Part shown: piece by piece, positions 52,779-57,821 of the stretch
Layout of the letters: every line of letters starts with the position of its first letter
How positions within the stretch are numbered: position 1 is the stretch's first letter
Assembly (NCBI GenBank): GCA_002394395.1
Contig: DGTR01000006.1
Coordinates: 13,290-77,289 of the forward strand
DNA length: 64,000 nt
From: Bacteroidales bacterium UBA4331
GTDB taxonomy: Bacteria > Bacteroidota > Bacteroidia > Bacteroidales > Paludibacteraceae
Direction of reading: 5' to 3'
The notes under the pieces: generated by a model
Told to the model about the DNA's origin: nothing
The model's database searches: none
What the model saw: only the letters and a program-made list of their open reading frames with translations
Program-made: the position numbers and the translations under genes

Positions 52779-54074
52779 CTAATACTTAGGACTCCAGAAA
52801 TAGCCGGTTATCCATTCGGGTATCCGGCTTTTCTTCGGCTCCTCCGATGTCTGACGGCTGACTTCTGATGGCTGAGAGCTCTTTTCCAGCGCCCTCTGCA
52901 ACCGATCCTTGCCTGCGCCGAAACGGACGCCCACGCTCGCTTGCACTTTCCAGTTCCAGTTCTTCAGACTCATCACGTTCTCCTGAACCGTCGGCTTGGA
53001 GCGGAAACGGATATGTTCACCCGTCGCCCAAGCGTTCAGGTGTACCCATTTGTTGATCTCCCAACTCACCGCCGCGCGCATGTTGCCCGTCACGTGGACA
53101 GGGAAAGAAGGCTCTAAGTTGAACATCGGGTTACTTGGTAACTCGTTGGTGATGGAATCCGGGAAATAATAAGAAATCAGATTGACCGAATACGTCACAA
53201 GCATCGCCGCCGCAGAGGCGTGCAGAACCACTTTGCCTTTGTTCGGCGTATAGTTGATGCCGTAGCCTATGCCTATCGCTATCTGCCTTGTGCGGACGGC
53301 GGTGATATTCGACATCAGCGAAGGAATCAGTGGCCTTTCGTCGCCGGGTATCTTCACCGTGTCCTGCAGATCTACCTGACTTGATTGATACGCTAAATGC
53401 AGCAGAAGAGAACCCGCACTTTTCTTCTGGATATACGATTGTTTGACCGCCGCCTGGTGGGAGTAATGCGCCGCGTTAAGCGCGTACCATATATTCAGAC
53501 TGGCGTTTGTGATGACAATATTGGTTTTGCCTTGGTCCCATTTATACGCATTGTCTAAGATGACTTGGGTAGTGATGTTCGTACTGGTTTGGATGCCGAA
53601 ATCGATACCGATAAACTTACTGCCGAAGGAGAAACTCAACCGCTGCGCGTAGGCGTTGATGGCGTCCCAGCTGTAGCCGAAGCCGAAACCGCGGTAGCCT
53701 GCGTAGAATCCTAAATCTACGGAGGGAGTGGTTCTATTTAGCAAAGAGAAAGTCATCTCCTCCGGGCCGGAACTGCCTGGTATAATGGCGAGAAAAGACG
53801 AACTCAGCGTCGAATGGACGCCTACCATGGCGTTCGTGTAAGCCAACCGCCAGCTGTGTTCCGGTAACGCAATATAACTCGTGTCGATCCCGCGCGTCAG
53901 GTAGTTATCTACCCATCTACCCGTGCGGTAGAAGAACAGCAGACCTTTGCTCGGTGTCTTCTCCGCCTTTGCCGCCTGGCTCTGCTCAACCGCCTTCGCC
54001 GCCTTCACATCCTCCGCCCATGCGGCAAAAAATACACATACCAGCGCTACTATGATTACTATCCATCGTTTCAC
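52779..54074 (-). CDS. DUF4421-like outer-membrane protein
   Basis: 431 aa, signal peptide MKRWIVIIVALVCVFFAAWA. After a charged linker it has 'GRWVDNYLTRGIDTSYIALPEHSW', split here as GRWVDNYLTRGIDT and SYIALPEHSW, then repeated aromatic beta-strands (DLGFYAGYRGFGFGYSW, KFIGIDFGIQ, IAIGIGYGINY), all consistent with a DUF4421-type barrel common in Bacteroidales. Function unknown. The C-terminal linker SQPSEVSRQTSEE (residues about 398-410) is encoded by a tandem word repeat on the plus strand (CTGACGGCTGA, CTGATGGCTGA), which looks like an intergenic-type repeat that entered the frame. Convergent with the T9SS operon. Confidence 0.75.
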   Translation of the reverse strand: MKRWIVIIVALVCVFFAAWAEDVKAAKAVEQSQAAKAEKTPSKGLLFFYRTGRWVDNYLTRGIDTSYIALPEHSWRLAYTNAMVGVHSTLSSSFLAIIPGSSGPEEMTFSLLNRTTPSVDLGFYAGYRGFGFGYSWDAINAYAQRLSFSFGSKFIGIDFGIQTSTNITTQVILDNAYKWDQGKTNIVITNASLNIWYALNAAHYSHQAAVKQSYIQKKSAGSLLLHLAYQSSQVDLQDTVKIPGDERPLIPSLMSNITAVRTRQIAIGIGYGINYTPNKGKVVLHASAAAMLVTYSVNLISYYFPDSITNELPSNPMFNLEPSFPVHVTGNMRAAVSWEINKWVHLNAWATGEHIRFRSKPTVQENVMSLKNWNWKVQASVGVRFGAGKDRLQRALEKSSQPSEVSRQTSEEPKKSRIPEWITGYFWSPKY

Positions 54075-54078
54075 GCTG

Positions 54079-54110
54079 CAAAATTACAACAAAATCTTCA
54101 TATACACAAA
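54079..54110 (-). promoter_or_regulatory. Promoter for the DUF4421-like gene
   Basis: Minus strand: TTTG (54107-54110), 20 bp spacer, TAATTTTG (54079-54086), very close to the start codon at 54074. Confidence 0.75.
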
Positions 54111-54196
54111 TCTTGATTGATTTTTTTCTTTCGATGGCGACAAATTGACAAAAATTGTGTAATTTAGCCCATATAGGCGGAAATTTCAAAATATAA

Positions 54197-54228
54197 TTTG
54201 TGTATTTCAAATAAATGTTGTAATTTTG
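54197..54228 (+). promoter_or_regulatory. Promoter for the candidate non-coding RNA
   Basis: TTTG at 54197-54200, 20 bp spacer starting TGTATTTCAAA, TAATTTTG at 54221-54228. The predicted start, about 54233, coincides with the first arm of the RNA's closing helix. Confidence 0.8.
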
Positions 54229-54232
54229 CACT

Positions 54233-54518
54233 CAATCCACGCCGAAGGGAAGTGTCTCTATTTTTGGGGTGGAGATATTGACATATTAAAAGACGTTTAT
54301 TAACGTTGTTTGCGGCTCTCAAAAACTTCGCAACTTTTTGTCATCAGGCCGAACAATAGGAATGAATGTCCGTAGTTTATGTATTCCCGTGAGGGTGCGC
54401 ACTTGCGCACCCCTACGCGTACATATCTTCGGCGTGGATTTCGATTGCACTTACTCTGATGACGGGCATGCGAAGGCCCTTGGGAGCGTGAGGACAAACG
54501 AACTTCACGCTTTTTTTT
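54233..54518 (+). ncRNA. Candidate structured non-coding RNA, about 285 nt
   Basis: This unit has a promoter, a terminator and no credible reading frame. The 5' end AATCCACGCCGAAG (54234-54247) pairs perfectly over 14 bp with CTTCGGCGTGGATT (54427-54440), closing a roughly 180-nt domain. Inside are a hairpin GGGTGCGC-actt-GCGCACCC (54393-54412) and a small one ACGTT-tatt-AACGT (54293-54306). About 45 nt follow the closing helix before the terminator. It does not show RNase P, tmRNA or SRP signature sequences. A 6S-like or Bacteroidales-1-type RNA is possible because such RNAs are closed by a long terminal helix, but I cannot identify it from sequence alone. Confidence 0.7.
54485..54518 (+). 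terminator. Intrinsic terminator of the non-coding RNA
   Basis: AGCGTGAGG (54485-54493) pairs with CTTCACGCT (54503-54511), one G-T pair, followed by a run of T residues to 54518. Confidence 0.93.
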
Positions 54519-54597
54519 GTGTGCCCCTCAATAACACAAGACCACAGTACTCCTATCCGGTACTATATAAAGGATAGAAATGATCTTTGAAAGATTG

Positions 54598-54946
54598 AAG
54601 AATTTGTAGAGTAAAACTCACATTATCGCATGGATATTGTGCTATAAAATGCTGAAAAACCATAAAAACAACTGATTTCAGCAATTTATAGTAAAAATAT
54701 TTGCTCAAACGAAGTTCAGTCGTGCGGAATATGAGATTGATGATGCCGAGCAAAATAAGATCGAAAATCGCATACTTCAGTTTCAAAAACATGCAGAACC
54801 ACGCAAGTCCATTCGATTAACGATGGTCACCAGCTATGGTGTAAAACGAAATACGCATAGCAGCATCGTACAGAATGAAATCACATTAGTGGATTTAATG
54901 CGATAAGATATATCTCCGAAATTTAACAGATACTCTACAAATTCTT
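54598..54946. repeat. 16-bp inverted repeats bracketing an ATPase remnant
   Basis: AAGAATTTGTAGAGTA (54598-54613) is the exact reverse complement of TACTCTACAAATTCTT (54931-54946). The inner nine bases recur as TGTAGAGTA (55285-55293) and TACTCTACA (55871-55879) around the toxin-antitoxin pair. Confidence 0.8.
54676..54906 (+). pseudogene. C-terminal remnant of an AAA-family ATPase
   Basis: An open frame without a start codon reads AQTKFSRAEYEIDDAEQNK, then HAEPRKSIRLTMVTSYGVKR, THSSIVQNEITLVDLMR and a stop at 54904. This resembles, from memory, the C-terminus of AAA_14-type ATPases that are common and mobile in Bacteroidales. Upstream the frame is closed by a stop at 54673 and no P-loop is present, so only the tail survives. 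A hairpin with a T-tract follows. The family assignment is moderate. Confidence 0.5.
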
Positions 54947-54975
54947 GATCACATAGATTGAGAATTTGTTTTTTT
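54938..54975 (+). terminator. Terminator after the ATPase remnant
   Basis: CAAATTCTTGATC-acata-GATTGAGAATTTG (two G-T pairs) followed by seven T residues. It overlaps the right inverted repeat. Confidence 0.8.
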
Positions 54976-55143
54976 ATGACCCTATTTGTCGTAAAGAAGC
55001 ATAAAAAACACAAATAAGATAATGCCAGGGAAAAAAGACATAGTGCCTGTTACAAACTTGAGGTTCCAAAATGGCACCACAAGTTGGGGCGGTGATAGAC
55101 GAGCCCCTCGCAAGAAGATCGGCTTCGACCAATAAACATCTAT

Positions 55144-55225
55144 GTCCCTTACGTCGGATGCCATCCGACAACAAAAAAGGCACGGTGCATTTATGCAGCG
55201 TTAAAATAGAACAACATAAAAACAC
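55144..55225 (+). repeat. Hairpin repeat, copy A (long form)
   Basis: Carries the hairpin GTCGGATG-c-CATCCGAC (55153-55169), an AACAAAAAAGG stretch, GGTGCATTTATGCAGCG and the box AACATAAAAACAC (55213-55225). Nearly identical over its length to copy B at 56103-56187. The surrounding stretches 54976-55143 and 55226-55331 contain no gene I can support. Confidence 0.9.
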
Positions 55226-55331
55226 GAAAAACATAAAGCCCCGCCTCAGGGCTCAAAAACCGAGGCAAAAGATCTTTGACATAATGTAGAGTATAAAAAA
55301 AACAGCAATTTTGTATTTTATTGCTCAAAAA

Positions 55332-55376
55332 TTTGGTAGTTTCAAAAAAAAGCAGTACCTTTGCAGCCGCAAAGGT
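55332..55376 (+). promoter_or_regulatory. Promoter and operator-like dyad for the toxin-antitoxin pair
   Basis: TTTG at 55332-55335, 20 bp spacer, TACCTTTG at 55356-55363. An 8-bp perfect dyad ACCTTTGC-agcc-GCAAAGGT (55357-55376) overlaps the -7 box and the start site, a plausible autoregulation site. Confidence 0.75.
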
Positions 55377-55400
55377 CAATAACTACTAAATTTTAGGATT

Positions 55401-55532
55401 ATGGAGCAGTACTTATACGAGCGTGCGGAGAAACGCTTTCATGAGATGAAAGAAGGTAGATACATCAGCCATGAAGACTCGATGGATTTCATTCGTGAGT
55501 ACGCACAGCAAAATCAATCAGTTGCGGTATGA
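55401..55532 (+). CDS. Small antitoxin-like protein, 43 aa
   Basis: MEQYLYERAEKRFHEMKEGR at the start, ending QNQSVAV. The TGA stop overlaps the ATG of the toxin gene (ATGA, 55529-55532), a typical toxin-antitoxin coupling. The sequence resembles only the C-terminal, toxin-wrapping helix of longer antitoxins ('AExRFEEMKxGxxxISHED'), with no DNA-binding domain. It may be a minimal antitoxin or the end of a shortened gene; the promoter directly upstream argues that the short form is expressed. Confidence 0.75.
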   Translation: MEQYLYERAEKRFHEMKEGRYISHEDSMDFIREYAQQNQSVAV

Positions 55533-55855
55533 CGGTTATCTGGCACCCGGAAGCCACCTTGAGTGCGGCTCAAATAGCTGAGTATATCCGACTACGAGAC
55601 GGGGAAATAGCAAGTGAGTCTTTCATTGAAGCTATCGATGAGGCTGTAGCGACAATCAAGGCTTTTCCTGAAAGTTGTCCTGAAGAACGATTATTCCGCA
55701 AGAATCCGTTACATTTTAGAAGTGTGCCTATTCAGAAACTGAGCAAAATCATTTATCTTATAGAGGATGATACCATTTATGTTGTTGACTTTTGGGACAT
55801 CCGAATGAAACCTTGGACACTTATCTCTCGTGTCCTCAGTAGGATAGATAAATAA
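55529..55855 (+). CDS. ParE/RelE-family toxin
   Basis: 108 aa. Sequence features of the ParE/RelE fold: MTVIWHPEATLSAAQIAEYI at the start, a helical hairpin (SFIEAIDEAVATIKAFPESC), then strands FRSVPIQKLSKIIYLIE and DTIYVVDFWDIRMKPW, where the family has its 'YRIxYxVxDDxIxILxVxxxRxxP' motif. RelE-like members cleave ribosome-bound mRNA and ParE members poison gyrase; I cannot decide between them. It overlaps the antitoxin by 4 bp and ends at a hairpin terminator. Short TGTAGAGTA/TACTCTACA inverted repeats bracket the pair, consistent with a mobile unit. Confidence 0.82.
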   Translation: MTVIWHPEATLSAAQIAEYIRLRDGEIASESFIEAIDEAVATIKAFPESCPEERLFRKNPLHFRSVPIQKLSKIIYLIEDDTIYVVDFWDIRMKPWTLISRVLSRIDK

Positions 55856-55878
55856 ATTTACATATTTTTATACTCTAC

Positions 55879-55910
55879 AAGTTTCCAATCCACAAGGTTG
55901 GAAACTTTTG
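55879..55910 (+). terminator. Terminator of the toxin-antitoxin operon
   Basis: AAGTTTCCAA (55879-55888) pairs perfectly with TTGGAAACTT (55898-55907), then TTG. Confidence 0.85.
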
Positions 55911-55956
55911 TTATGTCACATAATATGAATAACATAAAAACACGATATAGAACAGG

Positions 55957-55984
55957 ACCATCACGGGACCATGTCCCGACAACA
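55957..55984 (+). repeat. Hairpin repeat, variant E
   Basis: ACCATCACGGGACCATGTCC then CGACAACA; hairpin CGGGAC-cat-GTCCCG. Its flanks resemble the CCATTACG and GACAATAA flanks of the other copies. Box AACATAAAAACAC lies at 55931-55943. Confidence 0.6.
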
Positions 55985-56018
55985 ATCTAAGAACAGTACA
56001 ATAAGAACAATATAACTT

Positions 56019-56055
56019 CGTCCATTACGTCGGATGCCATCCGACAATAAAAAAG
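56019..56055 (+). repeat. Hairpin repeat, copy C (short form)
   Basis: GTCCATTAC followed by GTCGGATGCCATCCGAC and AATAAAAAAGCG. Confidence 0.9.
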
Positions 56056-56060
56056 CGTTT

Positions 56061-56097
56061 GTCCATTACCGTCGAATTGTATTCGACAAAAATAAGA
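56061..56097 (+). repeat. Hairpin repeat, variant D
   Basis: GTCCATTACC then GTCGAATTGTATTCGAC and AAAAATAAGA. Same 17-nt hairpin length as copies A-C, with a G-C pair replaced by A-T at the fifth stem position. Confidence 0.85.
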
Positions 56098-56102
56098 TCA
56101 TC

Positions 56103-56187
56103 GTCCATTAGGTCGGATGCCATCCGACAATAAAAAAGGCACGGTGCATTTATGCAGCGTTAAAATAGAAATAACATAAAAAAACAC
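56103..56187 (+). repeat. Hairpin repeat, copy B (long form)
   Basis: Same content and order as copy A and ends in AACATAAAAAAACAC, which forms the leader of the gene at 56196. Confidence 0.9.
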
Positions 56188-56195
56188 ATAATACT

Positions 56196-56711
56196 ATGAA
56201 AAACTTAGATGTTTTAAGGAGTGAGATTTCGTCGTATTTGAATAAAGTAGATGGAAATAAATTCGCCGATGAAAAAGAGTTTGAGAACGACTTACTCTCT
56301 AAACTCCGTGAAGCGAAATTTGACGTAGAGTGTCAACTACATACGCAACCTTTAAATGAGGTCAAGCAAAAAGAGTTTTCAGAAAAAGGAACGAAGATCC
56401 CAGATATTGTCATTAGAGTTGAAGAAGGTTTCATCCCTCTAGAGTTGAAATTTAACAACACACCAGAGAACTACAAAATAGATGAGAGGAAACTAAATAC
56501 CTATTACGAAAAATTTGTTGATGTACCAAAGGCTTGGTCTTTATTCTTGTCGAACATCGAACATAAAGACTACTATGCCGATAAATGGATAGACACTCCT
56601 TCAAACAAGGATTTTCATTATTTGTGGAGAAAACAGAGGGCCTTAGCTTCCAAGAATAATGCTACACTCAAATTGGCCGATGTTTGGAATGAGAGGAAAA
56701 ACAGTAAATAA
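56196..56711 (+). CDS. PD-(D/E)XK nuclease-like protein, 171 aa
   Basis: Soluble, charged, AT-rich gene. The pattern IPD70-IVIR, spacer, PLE83-LK85 matches the PD-(D/E)XK nuclease core (D, then E-x-K about 13 residues later), and helix EKEFENDLLSKL before it could supply the usual upstream glutamate. The C-terminal half is helical (YYEKFVDVPKAWSLF). I do not recognise the exact family; comparable small proteins act in restriction or other nucleic-acid processing. It starts right after long repeat copy B, whose end forms its leader. The next gene begins 19 bp on. A defence-related role is inferred from fold and setting only. Confidence 0.65.
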   Translation: MKNLDVLRSEISSYLNKVDGNKFADEKEFENDLLSKLREAKFDVECQLHTQPLNEVKQKEFSEKGTKIPDIVIRVEEGFIPLELKFNNTPENYKIDERKLNTYYEKFVDVPKAWSLFLSNIEHKDYYADKWIDTPSNKDFHYLWRKQRALASKNNATLKLADVWNERKNSK

Positions 56712-56730
56712 TTAAAAACACACAAATACA

Positions 56731-56994
56731 ATGAAAAATACAATTATTTTCGAAGGAAAAGTTACTATTGCCGAACAATTGGTAGATTTTCGCATTTACA
56801 AGAATGAGGGTGAGGATATAGTATCCTATTATTCATTTGAAATCAATCCGGAAGTGAAGGATGTAAGTCAAGCAACCTTCTATAATGGAGCAATACAGAG
56901 AAATGAAAATTTAGCAGATCTGCTCTTTCAATTTAGGCAATTCCAAGGCATGTTTTCTAAAATTGTAGATATGCGATTTAATAGCCATTATTAA
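56731..56994 (+). CDS. Hypothetical protein, 87 aa
   Basis: MKNTIIFEGKVTIAEQLVDF at the start, ending DMRFNSHY. No family recognised. Mixed strands then a helix (ENLADLLFQFRQFQGMFSKI). AT-rich like its neighbours, and it follows the nuclease-like gene after 19 bp with the leader ATTAAAAACAC, so probably co-transcribed with it. Confidence 0.6.
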   Translation: MKNTIIFEGKVTIAEQLVDFRIYKNEGEDIVSYYSFEINPEVKDVSQATFYNGAIQRNENLADLLFQFRQFQGMFSKIVDMRFNSHY

Positions 56995-57114
56995 ATAATC
57001 TTAATCATCGATCATGGTCCATTGGGTTGGGCTATGGTCACAAAAACATCGCGTACATGCGCGGAATTACTAACAAATTTGAATAATATAAAAACACTTA
57101 AATACCTAAATACT

Positions 57115-57798
57115 ATGGCAAACATTACACTTAAATTAGGGAAACACCAAAGGACAGAGCCAATTGAACAAGTTATCATATATTGGTCAGATGAGATCAA
57201 TGTCCAAAGACTAAAGGAACTGGTGAAAAAGGGCGTGAATAAATTGTTGCCTACTGAGCAAGTTATTTGGGATGAAGTAAAGGACAAAAAAGAATGGCTG
57301 TACTGCTTTGAGGGGCACATTGATAATGATCAAACCATTGACGATTGTTATGAGGTGACTGATTCTAAAAGACGGACGCTCCTTGAGATGCAGAATGTAC
57401 TATGGTCTGCTAATATAAAGGAAGTTAATCTGGGAACAGACGTTAAATTGGATATAGGTAAAGTAATTGATCAAAATATAGAACAACGTCTTAAACAACA
57501 TTTTGACGATGAAGATTATTTAGAACATTATAGAAGAGATGCAAATATACATTTTCCAGAGTATATTAATATTCAACGAGGAAAGTATATTGGTGAATTT
57601 GAGGAGGCTTACAAAGATGATTATATTGATGCATTAGAAACAATACTTATTATGGGTAATGTAGAAAAGACAAATTATCGTTTAGGAGTATGTAACGACA
57701 TGAAGATAGTCAATCCAAATTTATTTTACCCAATAAATAAAGTTAGCAATATTAGTAGGTTCGGGATTGAACAAGAAATAATTGTAAATTTTGAATAA
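57115..57798 (+). CDS. Hypothetical protein, 227 aa
   Basis: ATG 57115 (MANITLKLGKHQRTEPIEQV) is chosen because the leader box AATATAAAAACAC (57085-57097) precedes it, as at the other genes here; the frame is open from 57022 without a better start. No family recognised; acidic, soluble-looking, with tryptophans near residues 24, 52, 60 and 95. AT-rich codon use sets it apart from the housekeeping genes. It is followed after 23 bp by the giant secreted protein gene, but a functional link is not evident. Confidence 0.65.
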   Translation: MANITLKLGKHQRTEPIEQVIIYWSDEINVQRLKELVKKGVNKLLPTEQVIWDEVKDKKEWLYCFEGHIDNDQTIDDCYEVTDSKRRTLLEMQNVLWSANIKEVNLGTDVKLDIGKVIDQNIEQRLKQHFDDEDYLEHYRRDANIHFPEYINIQRGKYIGEFEEAYKDDYIDALETILIMGNVEKTNYRLGVCNDMKIVNPNLFYPINKVSNISRFGIEQEIIVNFE

Positions 57799-57821
57799 AC
57801 ATAAAAAAACACTTAAATACA

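Noticed and set aside
54233..54518. RNase P RNA, tmRNA or SRP RNA
   Set aside because: None of the universally conserved sequences (for example the RNase P GAGGAAAGTCC element, the tmRNA GGGGCTGA start or tRNA-like end) is present.
55071..55289. 72-codon frame running through hairpin repeat copy A
   Set aside because: It reads straight through the repeat and its palindrome, which occur elsewhere out of any frame, and has no promoter or leader.
55950..56190. CRISPR array
   Set aside because: Hairpin repeats recur, but spacers are not of uniform length, the repeats vary and no cas genes are present.
57022..57114. N-terminal extension of the 227-aa protein
   Set aside because: The extension has no good start signal, and ATG 57115 has the same leader box as its neighbours.
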